Origin: an uncultured Granulosicoccaceae bacterium
GTDB taxonomy: Bacteria > Pseudomonadota > Gammaproteobacteria > Granulosicoccales > Granulosicoccaceae
NCBI GenBank assembly: GCA_938006335.1
Contig: CALLMF010000039.1
Location: forward strand, 62,001-126,000
Length of the DNA stretch: 64,000 bases
Direction: 5' to 3'
Shown here: positions 45,901-55,105 of the stretch, one piece after another
Layout of the letters: each line of letters begins with the position of its first letter
Numbering within the stretch: the stretch's first letter is position 1
Notes under the pieces: model-generated
What the model was told of the DNA's origin: nothing
Database searches by the model: none
The model's input: only the letters and a program-made list of their open reading frames with translations
Program-made: the position numbers and the translations under genes

Positions 45901-46389
45901 GTCACCGTGGCGGACGCCGAGGCACACGATGCGGACCACCGTTCAGAGCCGGCAGATCACGTCGAGACCGTACATGTTGATGTTGTCCAAGAAACTGACG
46001 CGGAGGACGCGGAGCTGGAAGACGCTATTGCCGATGTCGAGTCAGCCGAGCCAGACACCCAGGTGGCGACTGACGATGAGTCAGACAACGGTGCTCACGA
46101 CGATAGCGACAAACCCAAGCGACGCCGTAACGCCAGCCGTCGCCGCGAGCGCGTTGCCAACAAACGCGAAGCACGGGGAGATAGCGTGGTCGAGCCCGCC
46201 GACAGCGATGCCACAGAGGGCGAAGTTGTCGTCGATGCTGATGTCGGTGCCGTAACGGCCAACGACACCACGCCCCCTGCTGCGATGCCGCAAGCGAGTG
46301 CGCCACCTGCGCCCAGCGGCCTGTCCTTCGCTTCGCGCAAGACACCGGACGTGGAGATCAGTGGCAGCGAGTCGGATTCAGGCAGCTGA
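42934..46389 (+). CDS. rne: Ribonuclease E
   Basis: An 1151-residue RNase E. The catalytic half has the S1 domain ([20 protein letters not shown]), the 5' sensor and DNase I-like parts ([38 protein letters not shown]) and the zinc-link [30 protein letters not shown] (about 549-564) may be the membrane-binding helix. The C-terminal half is disordered, with four Arg-rich RNA-binding patches (such as [16 protein letters not shown] and [18 protein letters not shown]) between acidic stretches. It processes rRNA and decays mRNA. Confidence 0.95.
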   Translation: MKRMLINATHEEELRVAIVDGQKLIDLDIEHKSREQRKSNIYKAKITRVEPSLEAAFVDYGAERHGFLPFKEIAREYLGGKGDVSRANIKDHLREGMELIVQIEKEERGNKGAALTTEISLAGRFLVLMPNNSRAGGVSRRIEGDERAELKAAMNEVTVPDGMGTIVRTAGIGRSSEELQWDLDYQAAIWGAITEAAESKKAPFLIYQESNIIVRGLRDYFKGDIGEIIADERSTCDQAADFIRLYMPKNERKLKFYDDPVPLFNRYQIESQIESAFQREVHLPSGGALVIDHTEALVSIDINSARATKGSDIEETATNTNLEAAEEIARQLRLRDLGGLVVIDFIDMFSSKHQRQVENRLRDALKADRARVQVGKISKFGLLEMSRQRLRPSLGEGSGTVCPRCQGQGTIRGIESTALSILRLVEEEARKDNTGRVVADVPVDVATYLLNEKRQSITEIEARNETMLLIVANPTLDTPNYTIERIRMTEADHEALKKKSYELATDNDGHYAPPDPRDAKPAEQAAVGMLSPDLPAPQPVQSTPIELQADAPEPVQETSGGGIRGLIGKLFGAGAVAGTAAAAATTAGAQTGNKDAANAPNARGDSPKREDGDGKRRSRGGRSRGGRNRNRDEARADGQERSGRNGRNGSRSTNGKSGNKSKSANATAGDELVVDEAANNALDQNAESSNGDGQQAEGQGKGRRRSRRGGRGRKRTGAAAEENADQANAQNGAAEADASNAAVATDELENSAQANAPGDAVANDADTVEQSDAVAVSGDGAAADGDAPKRRSRGRRGGRGRGRGRKRTDAEIAENGTEGDAESSAQASDPSGNAQDETSDVASDSADAAPATSGPVVDTTGGGNDVSDINAVASENASRENTRVAAVSTAAVVGAAATADDSLADQRETVVWGAEADPEGDAVDAEPASADAPNALDNADDGGVVVEAEAEQAAVEPDLQPERVVEAAEPVQAGADIAGTVDFAVADDDVTVADAEAHDADHRSEPADHVETVHVDVVQETDAEDAELEDAIADVESAEPDTQVATDDESDNGAHDDSDKPKRRRNASRRRERVANKREARGDSVVEPADSDATEGEVVVDADVGAVTANDTTPPAAMPQASAPPAPSGLSFASRKTPDVEISGSESDSGS

Positions 46390-46409
46390 TCCTGCTCGCC
46401 TCTTAGCGC

Positions 46410-46445
46410 GCTCGCCGTCCTGGTCATGCACCAGGTACGGCGAGC
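46410..46445. terminator. Strong hairpin between rne and the dynamin-like gene
   Basis: GCTCGCCGTCCTGG and CCAGGTACGGCGAGC pair with one bulged base around a 7-base loop. It lies between convergent stop codons (46389 and 46453). No T-run follows, so it may act with a termination factor or protect 3' ends. Confidence 0.55.
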
Positions 46446-46452
46446 GAAAGCC

Positions 46453-47970
46453 TTAGTCACCCGACACGTCGCGAGATGTACCTGATGGGTTGGTGTAACG
46501 ATCGTTGAGCGCTTGCACAAAGCTCGACGCTTGTTCGATGACCTCATCCACGTGCTTGCGCGAGCGCCGGTTCCAACCTGCCGCCCTGGACGAGAAGACG
46601 GTGCGCCAGAATCGCGTGCTGTGACGAAACCCCTTGGCATAGGGCGCGTCCTCGCTTTTCTTGATGCGGTGCTGCATCCAGCGGGCAATCACCGCACGCA
46701 AGCTGAAATGAATGGCAACGATCGCGGCCAGCACGCCCAGAATGACCGCCAGCAGTGACATGGGTTGCGTAAACATTCCCAGCACCAACGCACCGAGCGC
46801 GCCAAGCGACCCTGTCGCAATCGCGACGCCCAGCACTGCAAGCGCCAGCAAGCCGAACACCACCGCATCAGCCAACAGGACGCGTTTGGCCCACACACCG
46901 CGAAGCCGGGACACGGCCGGTACCGCCTGATCCCTGAGTTTGTAGGCCGTCTTCTCCATCGCGCCGACGATCCGATAAGCGCGCTCGATCTCTACCTCAC
47001 GAATGCGCGACTCGATCTCGGCCATGTCCGCGTCACGCTTGCTCTCGAAACGCGCACGACGTGATTCATCGTCGATAGGTACCGCGACGTCCTTGTTGTA
47101 GATCGTGTAGAACCGCCCTGCCGTCAGCCCCTTCTGGCTCAAGGCGCGCTGCCAGGCGCCCACAATTTCTTCGGTGTTGTCCTCGCGTGCTGCGGTATCG
47201 ATCTGGTTGAGAACGAACACGAACTTGTTGCTGTCCTGACGATTGATGGTGCGTTCCACCAGATGCGTCAAGGTGTCCTGCATGGAGCCGGGTTCCGGAT
47301 GGCGTGCATCAAAGAACACCAGCACCAGGTCAGACAATTCGAGAATGTGGTCAGTGAGCTTCAACGTGGACGTCCGCTGCTGGTCCGCATCAAAGCCCGG
47401 TGAGTCGATCAGGATCTTGCCGCGCAGCACATCACTGTCGGTCACCTTCAGTTGGAGGTAGGCGTCGATACGCCGCCCCTCACCTTCGGACACCTTGTCG
47501 ATCTCATCGCTGATGCGATAAAACGGAAAGCGCATGTCGGCATCCAGCGCCAGCCCCGGCAAGGTACGTCCCGCCTCACTTTCGCCGTAACAGATCACCG
47601 TGAACTTGTCGTCCACAGCCTGATTGCCGGTCTTCTGCAGCGACTTGCCGAGGTAGCTGTTGATGAAGGAGCTCTTGCCCGCCGAGAACACGCCCAGGAT
47701 CGAGACCAGCGGCCACCAGCTGATCTGCATCGCGTAGGAATTATCGGTGTCGATCAGACCCGTGCGATAGCCCACATCATCGAGCTTGCGGAAGCCGCTG
47801 AGGGCGTCGATCAAGGTCGGATTTTCACTCTCGAGGTGAGTCTTGAGACTCTCGAATCGTTTGTTTATCGAGGGATCGGCACGAACCATCAGGCGTGAGA
47901 ACTCTTGGGAGTACAAAAAGGTAGGGGGTGCGAGAAGCCCTTCAAGGGGACCACGATTTGACAAGCACAA
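46453..47970 (-). CDS. Dynamin-family GTPase with C-terminal membrane helices
   Basis: A 505-residue large GTPase. G1 is GVFSAGKSSFIN, G3 is LIDSPGFDADQQR and G4 is LNQIDTAA. After a helical region the C-terminal part has hydrophobic segments (VFGLLALAVLGVAIATGSLG and LLAVILGVLAAIVAIHFSL, about 370-430) and a basic tail. Bacterial dynamins remodel or repair membranes. An ATG at 47889 is an alternative start closer to the conserved region. It converges on rne. Confidence 0.82.
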   Translation of the reverse strand: MCLSNRGPLEGLLAPPTFLYSQEFSRLMVRADPSINKRFESLKTHLESENPTLIDALSGFRKLDDVGYRTGLIDTDNSYAMQISWWPLVSILGVFSAGKSSFINSYLGKSLQKTGNQAVDDKFTVICYGESEAGRTLPGLALDADMRFPFYRISDEIDKVSEGEGRRIDAYLQLKVTDSDVLRGKILIDSPGFDADQQRTSTLKLTDHILELSDLVLVFFDARHPEPGSMQDTLTHLVERTINRQDSNKFVFVLNQIDTAAREDNTEEIVGAWQRALSQKGLTAGRFYTIYNKDVAVPIDDESRRARFESKRDADMAEIESRIREVEIERAYRIVGAMEKTAYKLRDQAVPAVSRLRGVWAKRVLLADAVVFGLLALAVLGVAIATGSLGALGALVLGMFTQPMSLLAVILGVLAAIVAIHFSLRAVIARWMQHRIKKSEDAPYAKGFRHSTRFWRTVFSSRAAGWNRRSRKHVDEVIEQASSFVQALNDRYTNPSGTSRDVSGD

Positions 47971-48073
47971 GCGATGATCGGACCATCGGGTGTGCTTCGG
48001 CCAGAGAGTAGCGCGAATACCTGTGCTGACCTGGCCTCACTACCATGAATGACATCGCCTGGAGGCTCGTTAC

Positions 48074-48805
48074 ATGAGTATGCAAAGTATTGTTGTGTTG
48101 TTGATTCTTGCCGTCTTGCTGTTCGGCATTTACCGGTTCATGACCCGAGCTGGCCGTCAGCAACACGACACTGACCGTGACAATGCGAGCGCACACGGGG
48201 CACACGGGGCACACGGGGCCATACAAGGGTCCGCACAAGGGACGGCAGAGTCCTCCAACACTAGTGCAGAGGCTGCTTCCCGCGCGGAATCGGCTCCCAG
48301 GGCTGTCGGCACTGCAGGGCCGGCCGCTACGACTGACACTGCCCACAGCGGTGACACCGTTGCCGTGCCAAACAGCGCACCCGCGGCGAACTCTTCCCAG
48401 GCCGGCATGGCGTCTGCTGTGACAGGCGCTGCGGTGGGTGCAATCGCGGCCACCGCAGCAACCGCCAGCAAGGCAGGTACAGCTGCTGCCTCCGCGGGCA
48501 CTGCGAGTGCTGCAGGTGCTGCGGGCACTGCGGGTGCTGGAACCAATGCAGCCGTATCCACGACTTCGACATCGGCGTCTCTGCCGGCCGCCGCGACGGC
48601 ACTCGCCGGCGACTACACGGTATCGAGCGGCGATTCGGCGAGAGACGTTCGAGAGATGTTCAAGATTTTGAATCTGCGCGAATCCGATGCCAAGAGGATC
48701 AACATCTCCGCCGAGGACTACCGCGGCCTGAAGGCTGGGAACAGCGCCATGGCGCCGGCAGAAATCAGTGGTGTTGCCGATCGCCTGAAGCAGATGATTT
48801 TGTGA
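48074..48805 (+). CDS. Ala-rich membrane-anchored protein, unknown
   Basis: A 243-residue protein with a start supported by TGGAGG 10 bp upstream. One N-terminal membrane span (SIVVLLILAVLLFGIYRFM) is followed by a long low-complexity Ala/Gly/Ser/Thr stretch, including short tandem HGA repeats from a 9-bp GGGGCACAC-type DNA repeat, and a second hydrophobic Ala/Gly-rich patch (AVTGAAVGAIAATAATA). The last 60 residues form a compact-looking helical domain (VREMFKILNLRESDAKRINI). I recognise no family. Confidence 0.55.
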   Translation: MSMQSIVVLLILAVLLFGIYRFMTRAGRQQHDTDRDNASAHGAHGAHGAIQGSAQGTAESSNTSAEAASRAESAPRAVGTAGPAATTDTAHSGDTVAVPNSAPAANSSQAGMASAVTGAAVGAIAATAATASKAGTAAASAGTASAAGAAGTAGAGTNAAVSTTSTSASLPAAATALAGDYTVSSGDSARDVREMFKILNLRESDAKRINISAEDYRGLKAGNSAMAPAEISGVADRLKQMIL

Positions 48806-48842
48806 AAGCCACCAATGCCAAACAGTCAGTGAACAGACCGTC

Positions 48843-49445
48843 ATGAGTGCACTCGTCAGTTCGCGCAATTCACACACCATCGGGCGCGACGTCAAGGGCG
48901 TGATCGCATTCCTCGGTGTGATCTGGCTGGTGTTTCTACTGGATCGTCTGCTACCACTGGAGGCCTTCGGGCTGGTACCCAGAACCCCTGGCGGCCTTGT
49001 GGGCATCGTTGCCATGCCGTTTCTGCATGGCAACTTGCAACATCTGATCGGCAACAGCATTCCGCTCGCGGTAACCTTGCTGCTGCTTGCGGGCTCGCGT
49101 GCCAACTCGGGCGCCATCGTCGTGTTGATCACGGTGCTTGGCGGACTGGGTTTGTGGTTCTTTGGTCGCACCGCACTACACATCGGCGCCAGTGGTCTCG
49201 TGTTCGGACTGATCGCCTTTCACATTTGTGCGGGGATCTTCGAGCGGCGTTTGCAATCGATCATCATCGCCATCGTTGTGGGCCTGCTGTACGCAACGAC
49301 GTTTCTGCAAGGCATTGTGCCGATGCAGGAAGGGGTTTCCTGGGACGGACATCTGTTCGGCGGACTCGCCGGAGTTGCCGTTGCCTTTTTCATGGCCAAG
49401 CTGCTACGCGAAGACATGGCAGCCGTGCCGACAAACGAAACGTGA
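48843..49445 (+). CDS. Rhomboid-family intramembrane serine protease
   Basis: A 200-residue polytopic protein. The catalytic serine is in HIGASGLVFG and the histidine in SWDGHLFGGLAGV, with FLHGNLQHLIGNS near the second helix as the family's HxxxN motif. Five to six spans are visible. It would cleave membrane proteins. Its TGA overlaps the ATG of the following aminotransferase gene (TGATG), so they are coupled. Confidence 0.88.
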   Translation: MSALVSSRNSHTIGRDVKGVIAFLGVIWLVFLLDRLLPLEAFGLVPRTPGGLVGIVAMPFLHGNLQHLIGNSIPLAVTLLLLAGSRANSGAIVVLITVLGGLGLWFFGRTALHIGASGLVFGLIAFHICAGIFERRLQSIIIAIVVGLLYATTFLQGIVPMQEGVSWDGHLFGGLAGVAVAFFMAKLLREDMAAVPTNET

Positions 49446-50656
49446 TGAACGCAACACCCGACAGCTTGTCCAGACGCTTCGATAAATCGTTCACTCAACA
49501 AGAACCGATTCCCGAAGACGCCATCGCAGCCGCTGTCGACGTCATGCGCTCCGGACGTCTACATCGCTACAACGTCAAGAGCGATGAAGACACCTCGCAC
49601 ACCGCGGCGCTCGAGGCTGCGTTTGCTCGCTATCAAGGGGTTGAGCACTGCATCGCGTGTGCGTCGGGTGGATACGCCATGCAACTCGCCTTGCGAGCGG
49701 CTGGTGTCTCGCAGGGGGATGCCGTACTCAGCAACGCGTTCACACTGTCGCCGGTGCCTGGCGCTATTGTCGCCGTCGGTGGCAAGCCTGTGTTCGTTGA
49801 GACCACGATGGATCTCGTGATCGATCTTGCCGATCTCGAGGCACGTGCGCGTGCGACTAGCGCCCGCTATCTGTTGCTCAGTCACATGCGCGGGCATATC
49901 GTCGACATGGACGCGATAGTCGCGTTGTGTGATTCCCTGAATCTCACCTTGATCGAGGACTGCGCGCATACCATGGGCGCAACATTCGACGGTAAGCGCT
50001 CCGGCACTCACGGCACACTCGGTTGCTTCAGTACCCAGACCTACAAGCACATCAATTCTGGTGAAGGCGGGTTTGTCACCACCGATGACCCGGAGGTCGC
50101 GGCACGTCTGGTGTTGATGTCGGGCAGCTACATGCTCTACGCACGACACCGCGCAGCACCGGATGCCGCCACGATGGAAAACCATCGGCTGCTAATGCCG
50201 AACCTGTCAGGCCGCATGGACGAACTGCGTGCGAGCATTCTGCATGTGCAGCTCGACGCACTGGACAATAACGCACAGCGCTGGAACGAACGTGAAGCCG
50301 CAATCGCGAATGCAATTCGCGACATCAACCATATCTCCCTGCCAACGGTGCATCCGCTGGCACAAGAAGTTCGGTCATCGATACAGTTTCTGGTGCCTGG
50401 CCGATCCGCTACCGAAATCCGGGATCTGGTATCACGCTGCAACGCACGCGGCGTCGAGCTCAAGTGGTTTGGTGATGACACACCCCGCGCGTACACCAGT
50501 CGCTACTCCCATTGGCAGTACGTCGACTCACCGGTATTGCCCGCCACCGACGAGATGCTCTCCACGCTCATCGACATGCGCATCCCGTTGAGCTTCTCGG
50601 TGCAGGACTGCGAGTTGATTGGCGAGATTCTGCGCGAGGAATTGCAGGCCGGCTGA
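49445..50656 (+). CDS. DegT/DnrJ/EryC1 family aminotransferase
   Basis: A 403-residue PLP enzyme. It has the cofactor region CIACASGGYAMQLALRA, PVFVETTMDLVIDLADL, LIEDCAHTMGATFDGKRSG and the PLP lysine in TQTYKHINSGEGGF, all DegT-family features. Such enzymes aminate nucleotide sugars or act in cofactor and antibiotic pathways. No sugar-pathway neighbours are present. The ATG at 49445 is preferred; the frame runs open upstream only inside the rhomboid gene. Confidence 0.85.
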   Translation: MNATPDSLSRRFDKSFTQQEPIPEDAIAAAVDVMRSGRLHRYNVKSDEDTSHTAALEAAFARYQGVEHCIACASGGYAMQLALRAAGVSQGDAVLSNAFTLSPVPGAIVAVGGKPVFVETTMDLVIDLADLEARARATSARYLLLSHMRGHIVDMDAIVALCDSLNLTLIEDCAHTMGATFDGKRSGTHGTLGCFSTQTYKHINSGEGGFVTTDDPEVAARLVLMSGSYMLYARHRAAPDAATMENHRLLMPNLSGRMDELRASILHVQLDALDNNAQRWNEREAAIANAIRDINHISLPTVHPLAQEVRSSIQFLVPGRSATEIRDLVSRCNARGVELKWFGDDTPRAYTSRYSHWQYVDSPVLPATDEMLSTLIDMRIPLSFSVQDCELIGEILREELQAG

Positions 50657-50708
50657 GACGTGCGGTTCAAGACTGCGCGATGATGTCCGCCGAGAAGTCC
50701 ACCGCGTT

Positions 50709-50746
50709 AATGAAAACGCTGAACTACGAATAAAGCGTGATTCATT
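50709..50746. terminator. Possible hairpin between DegT gene and tad operon end
   Basis: AATGAA and ACGC are repeated as GCGT and TTCATT about 15 bases later. It lies between convergent stop codons (50656 and 50803). The stem has internal mismatches, so this is tentative. Confidence 0.3.
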
Positions 50747-50802
50747 GACGATAGTGGGCTACTGCCCTTGCGAGCCCGACGAGCCTGCGATCATGATCAA
50801 CA

Positions 50803-51744
50803 TCAACAGCTTTCATCGAAAGTGGACGTCGGTTCGCCGCTCGACGAGCTGGCACCGACTGGAGCAATATCGCAACTGGTCTCGCTGACCACAGGCAAGA
50901 ACGGGTCACTGCCAAAACCACTCTCGCACCCGACGAGTCCCGCGCTGGTGTCGTCCCCCGAAGCGGCTCCCGCTCCGTCGCCATCGTCAAGCGAGCTTTC
51001 GGTAGCCTCGACAAGCTCATTGCTGACTGCTGTCGCATCTTCATCGACCAGCGCTGTGTTTTCCAGATCCTCCCGCACTGACGCAGGAGGCGCGCTTGCT
51101 GAGCGCAGATCGTCACCGTGAACCTCGGACTGCATTCTTACCGTCGCCACCGACGTCAACGGCATTTTTCCAGCCACATAGTAGTGAGCATGTGCCGGAT
51201 CCACCTGACTCATGACAGCCCCGACAAGACGAGATACGAGTGGCACCTGTAAATCGAAACCATGAGTCACGCGAATCTTCAGTAGATTCGCATCACTCAG
51301 ATTGACACCAGAGGCGTCATCAATGCGCGTGCTTTGATGACGCAGATGACTGTTGGGAATAACGTCAACACCGGTCTCCCGGCTCCGCACCTTGAAGTGC
51401 TCGAAAGCTTCCTGGGTCGGATTCAGAATCTCGATATGGGTAAACACATCATTTTGCAATGACAGTTCCAAGCGCGACAAGGCAATCGCCTCGGCAGCTT
51501 TTTCGGCAGAACCATCGCCGCCCCGCAAGGGGGCAAGCCGAGTGCCAAGTTCGTTTAGCATCGCAGGTTTCAGCGCATGATTCACTGCACCGGTTCTGGC
51601 GGTCTCGAAGGTTGCATAATTGAGGATGGTGTTCCCGTGATACACCAGCCCAGCTTGTATCGTGCCGAGCCCTAACATGGCCAACACCGGTGCGACGATA
51701 ATGAACTCGATCGTCGATGCCCCTCGTTGTCTGAATCCGTTCAT
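50803..51744 (-). CDS. TadE-like pseudopilin with long acidic tail
   Basis: A 313-residue protein. The N-terminus RQRGASTIEFIIVAPVLAML is a type IV-like prepilin leader (Gly, then Glu at +5) with its hydrophobic helix, as in TadE/TadF proteins. The middle is an exported domain (about 60-210). The last 100 residues are acidic and Ser/Asp-rich with a few cysteines. It is the last gene of the leftward tad operon. Prepilin peptidase would cleave it; none is in the window. Confidence 0.75.
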   Translation of the reverse strand: MNGFRQRGASTIEFIIVAPVLAMLGLGTIQAGLVYHGNTILNYATFETARTGAVNHALKPAMLNELGTRLAPLRGGDGSAEKAAEAIALSRLELSLQNDVFTHIEILNPTQEAFEHFKVRSRETGVDVIPNSHLRHQSTRIDDASGVNLSDANLLKIRVTHGFDLQVPLVSRLVGAVMSQVDPAHAHYYVAGKMPLTSVATVRMQSEVHGDDLRSASAPPASVREDLENTALVDEDATAVSNELVEATESSLDDGDGAGAASGDDTSAGLVGCESGFGSDPFLPVVSETSCDIAPVGASSSSGEPTSTFDESC

Positions 51745-51812
51745 AACGCGCTTCCATGCTTTCAGGCTTGAACAATGACGAACTCATGCTCGTCAACCCC
51801 GCACACCCCAGG

Positions 51813-52358
51813 TTACTGTCGGAACGACATATGTGCAGCCAGGTCATCTTCAAAGCGGCCATGGAGAAGACTCTCAAGCACCTTGAGCCGCTCGGCAATC
51901 ATCCCCCTTGCGGGGTCTGAAGGCCTGAGTGTGTTGTACGCGTTCTGCAGCGCGATTCGCGCGTTGAGCAGATACGCGGACGATAGATTGAACCACGGTT
52001 TTGGCTGTTCGGAGTTTCTCAGCAGCGAGGCCTCGTAGGCCGGTACAGCACGGCCGTAGTCGCCTTGACGCGCGTAAGCATTCCCGAGTCGAAACCATGA
52101 GTAGGAGTCTTCCGGAACACGACGCGTCAAGGTCTCGTAGTGGCGTACAGCATCAATCCAGCGCCCATCGCGATAGGCTGATTCAGCCTCGGTGGACACC
52201 AAAAACACATCGTCACTCCACCTGTTTGCCTGAGCTTCGGCTTCGGGGCTTGCGCTCACGTGGGTGGCACACCCCTTCGAGAGCATGACCATAACTGCAT
52301 AGACCACACATCGACAGCCTATCGATACCATCTGCCTATTGAATCCGTTCATCTCCAT
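51813..52358 (-). CDS. TPR lipoprotein (TadD-like)
   Basis: A 181-residue protein with GGAGAACGGGAC directly upstream of its ATG at 52358. A short hydrophobic segment ends at SKGCA, which could be a lipobox. Residues about 60-150 form tetratricopeptide repeats (ESAYRDGRWIDAVRHYETL, YSWFRLGNAYARQGDYGRAV). TadD proteins of tad loci are TPR lipoproteins needed for pilus assembly, which fits its place. The start overlaps the DUF192 stop by 10 bp. Confidence 0.75.
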   Translation of the reverse strand: MEMNGFNRQMVSIGCRCVVYAVMVMLSKGCATHVSASPEAEAQANRWSDDVFLVSTEAESAYRDGRWIDAVRHYETLTRRVPEDSYSWFRLGNAYARQGDYGRAVPAYEASLLRNSEQPKPWFNLSSAYLLNARIALQNAYNTLRPSDPARGMIAERLKVLESLLHGRFEDDLAAHMSFRQ

Positions 52359-52765
52359 GTCCCGTTCTCCTTGAATAGTGTTTGACCCACTGCCAGTGAA
52401 TGCGTATTTATCGTCCCTGTAGCCATCTCGACAACGACATCTGCGTTTGCAGCACAGCACCATTTGCGCGGGGATAGGCAGGCGAGTTTCTCGATTTCGC
52501 CAGTCGACGTGAGAAATGCCACATCGATGTCGTAGCTCATTCCAAACGTATGTACCGCCCGGCACGGACGGATGACCAGCGCTTCACCAGGTACGAGTTC
52601 CGGGTAGGCGTGAAGTCCTCGCAAGCGAGCCAGAAAGCCGTGAGCCTCGTAAGCCGTCACGATAGGTATGCCATCGCGAAAAATCGAGATGCCAATACGC
52701 GGTGGAGCATTCTCGCCAATGTTTCCAAGAAACATCGAGCGCATGCGGTTGACAGCCGGAATCAC
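52349..52765 (-). CDS. DUF192 family protein
   Basis: A 138-residue protein with the DUF192 pattern: RLRGLHAYPELVPGEALVIR, the CRAVHTFGMSYDIDVAFL block (PC..iHt..M motif) and a late VVVEMATGTINTHSLAVGQT. DUF192 proteins have a small beta fold and unknown role. It sits between the lipoprotein and TPR genes of the tad operon, overlapping both neighbours slightly. No signal peptide is apparent. Confidence 0.82.
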   Translation of the reverse strand: MIPAVNRMRSMFLGNIGENAPPRIGISIFRDGIPIVTAYEAHGFLARLRGLHAYPELVPGEALVIRPCRAVHTFGMSYDIDVAFLTSTGEIEKLACLSPRKWCCAANADVVVEMATGTINTHSLAVGQTLFKENGTWR

Positions 52766-53337
52766 TGATCAATCTCCAGCGAAAAGGAAGACTCGCTAGC
52801 TCCAATGCTGACTCCAATCGATGCAGATGCGCTCACGCCGTGACCAAAGACGAATACTTCACCCCGGTACGCACATGACAGATTGGCGCGAACCAGCAAG
52901 GAATAGCTACCGGACACATCGTCTGTTCGGAGCGAAGCAAGATCATCACCGACGTTGCTGACCAACTCGCTATCTGCATCCACAATTCCATTGCCGTTTC
53001 GGTCCTCGTAGAGCGAAAGGACCGGGTAACCCGAGAACGTGTTCGACGCCAGCGAGACGTAAGCCTCCAGGGTCACTCCGCCGATGGGCGAGCCTTCTGG
53101 ACCCGCCAGTCGCACCACAAAGGGCATGTCGATGTGATACTCGGGATCAATGAAGCAACTGCCATCTTCGTTCCGGTTGTCCGCTATCTCGTAGCTACGT
53201 TGCTCAGGGGAAATCACAAGCGATGCGTTGACCGGCAGTTGTTCGCTATTGCACCCACTGTGGAGCGCCAATACACCTGCAAACACGATAAATTGTCTGT
53301 ACGTCACGCGTGATCCCTCCGCGATTGTCATGTCCAT
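52762..53337 (-). CDS. Tad-operon lipoprotein, unknown
   Basis: A 191-residue predicted lipoprotein from the ATG at 53337 (53331 also possible). After FIVFAGVLALHSGC the cysteine could be lipidated. The mature part is beta-like with LYEDRNGNGIVDADSE, which resembles an EF-hand/dockerin calcium loop (D-N-N-I-D spacing), and a cysteine pair. I recognise no family. It lies between tadC and the DUF192 gene. Confidence 0.6.
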   Translation of the reverse strand: MDMTIAEGSRVTYRQFIVFAGVLALHSGCNSEQLPVNASLVISPEQRSYEIADNRNEDGSCFIDPEYHIDMPFVVRLAGPEGSPIGGVTLEAYVSLASNTFSGYPVLSLYEDRNGNGIVDADSELVSNVGDDLASLRTDDVSGSYSLLVRANLSCAYRGEVFVFGHGVSASASIGVSIGASESSFSLEIDQ

Positions 53338-53348
53338 ATCAACACAGC

Positions 53349-54263
53349 TCATGCACCGGGCCATGTGTACGCCCACACCAACGGCGCCCAGGTAATCATG
53401 TTCTCCTGCATCATCTTGCTCAGGATGAGAAACCCGAGGACAAGAAAGGTACAAGGAAAAATGAACATGACCAGTGGACCCAGAAGCTTGACAGGAGCCT
53501 CCATCGCAAGCTTCTCGGCTCTCTGGAAGCGCTCGCTGCGCAGCTGCTCTGCTTGAGCTCGCAACAATGGCCCGAGGCTTGCCCCGGTACGCTCGGCTTG
53601 TATCAGTCCCGATACCAGGTTCTGAATCGCCTGACTACCTGTTCGATCCACCATCTCCCGAAGCGCGTCCGCACGGGGCTTGCCTGCCCGGATGTCGCGC
53701 AGTACCCGACTGAATTCACTTCGGAGCGGAGACTCAGGAGACTTCTGAACGGCCTGCGTGATGCCACCTGTGAGATTACTGCCCGCCTCCACCGATAGCG
53801 TGACGATATCGAGGTAGAACGGTAACTGCCGAACGATCTGATTGGTTCGCCTGACCCGCACCTCCTTCAGCCACAGCTCAGGGTAGAACCAGCCCCCTAG
53901 CCCCCCGACGAGTGCGAACACAAAGAGCGATTCACTCACCCACGACAGAATGATCAGCAACCCCGCGGTGAACCCGATTGATGAGATCACCTTTGCCGCG
54001 ATGAACTGATGTGCAGAGACCACGTACTCGACGCCCGTTCGCTTGAGGCGCTTGTGAACAGCATCCACCGCCTCATCCGGCACGTACGCGCCAAAGTAGT
54101 GAACCAACATCTGGATGAGTGGCCAGACCATGCGAAAGCCAAGGGGCGGCCGGTCAAGGAATTTCCGATCCTCTTCTGGCACAAGGTAGAAGACTCTCCA
54201 CAGTTGCCACACCGTAATAGCAACGAAACCGCCAAAACTCAGGCTGATGACAAGGACGTTCAT
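53349..54263 (-). CDS. tadC: Tad inner-membrane platform protein TadC (GspF family)
   Basis: A 304-residue protein with membrane spans at the start (VISLSFGGFVAITVWQLW), middle and end. The GspF-like cytoplasmic part has PFYLDIVTLSVEAGSNLTGG and GSQAIQNLVSGLIQAERTGA, the typical TadC blocks. It forms the pilus assembly platform with TadB, whose stop codon overlaps this ATG. The ATG at 54263 is used; upstream residues are unlike the family. Confidence 0.9.
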   Translation of the reverse strand: MNVLVISLSFGGFVAITVWQLWRVFYLVPEEDRKFLDRPPLGFRMVWPLIQMLVHYFGAYVPDEAVDAVHKRLKRTGVEYVVSAHQFIAAKVISSIGFTAGLLIILSWVSESLFVFALVGGLGGWFYPELWLKEVRVRRTNQIVRQLPFYLDIVTLSVEAGSNLTGGITQAVQKSPESPLRSEFSRVLRDIRAGKPRADALREMVDRTGSQAIQNLVSGLIQAERTGASLGPLLRAQAEQLRSERFQRAEKLAMEAPVKLLGPLVMFIFPCTFLVLGFLILSKMMQENMITWAPLVWAYTWPGA

Positions 54264-55105
54264 ATCTCGATTGATACGATCTTGCGTATCACCTTGCTGC
54301 CCACCAGTTGCAGACCGATCATCAAGGCAAGGAAACACCAGCCGAGCAGACTGCTCCAGATCGGCGTGATGGCTTCAGGTTCGATGAACATGAGCGCGAC
54401 CAGAATCATGAAGGGAAGCAAGGTCACAACACGTCCCTGCAGCACCCCCTGAGCGGTGAGCGCGCGTACCTTTCCCTCCATCTCGAGTTTGCGCCTGAGT
54501 GTTTCCGAGAGGCGCGAGAGTATTTCCGCAAGATTGCCGCCCACTTCCTGCGAGATGAGGGCGGCCGAGATGAACAGGTCCATCTCCTCGGTCTGTACTC
54601 TCTCACCGAGGTTGTCCAGGGCCACTTCCAAGCGCGCCCCGACGCGCTGCTCACGGAGCACCAGGGAGAACTCCTGACCGAGTGGGCCGGTTTGTTCATC
54701 CACCATCGACTGTAGCGCCATCGTGAAGGTCGAGCCCGCGCGCATGGCCCCGGAAATCTGCGCCAAACCGTCAGGCAATGCGAGATTGATCTGTCGTCTC
54801 CGGCGCTCTGCCATCCAGTTGAGCGTGCGGCGAGGCAGGTACAGCAAGCCCGCCACACACAGAGCCACCAACAACAGCGACTGGTTCAGGAAAATCAGCA
54901 CGAACGGTAGCCCGATCAGCAACAACACATAGGCAACCAGCAAACGCTTGCCGTCAACAGCCATGAAGTGACGCCTGAGGTCTCCTTCAGCGCGGGCAGA
55001 GAACCGCTCCGCGTAGCTGTTTACCAGTGCGCTGCCCGATGTCATTGTGGAGTGGACCAATACCGTCAGACTCACGAACACCATCAAGAGAATCAGCCAG
55101 ATCAC
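54260..55105 (-). CDS. tadB: Tad inner-membrane platform protein TadB (GspF family)
   Basis: A 281-residue protein with N-terminal span, cytoplasmic GspF domain (LPDGLAQISGAMRAGSTFTM, EEMDLFISAALISQEVGGNL) and two C-terminal spans. Together with TadC it forms the inner-membrane platform. Four-base overlaps link it to tadA and tadC. Confidence 0.92.
   Translation of the reverse strand: MIWLILLMVFVSLTVLVHSTMTSGSALVNSYAERFSARAEGDLRRHFMAVDGKRLLVAYVLLLIGLPFVLIFLNQSLLLVALCVAGLLYLPRRTLNWMAERRRRQINLALPDGLAQISGAMRAGSTFTMALQSMVDEQTGPLGQEFSLVLREQRVGARLEVALDNLGERVQTEEMDLFISAALISQEVGGNLAEILSRLSETLRRKLEMEGKVRALTAQGVLQGRVVTLLPFMILVALMFIEPEAITPIWSSLLGWCFLALMIGLQLVGSKVIRKIVSIEI

Noticed and set aside
47942..49183. 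Open frame of 413 codons antisense to two plus-strand genes
   Set aside because: Low-complexity shadow of the Ala-rich protein and the rhomboid gene.
50682..50735. 17-codon reading frame after the DegT gene
   Set aside because: Too short and without supporting signals; the region looks like a terminator zone.
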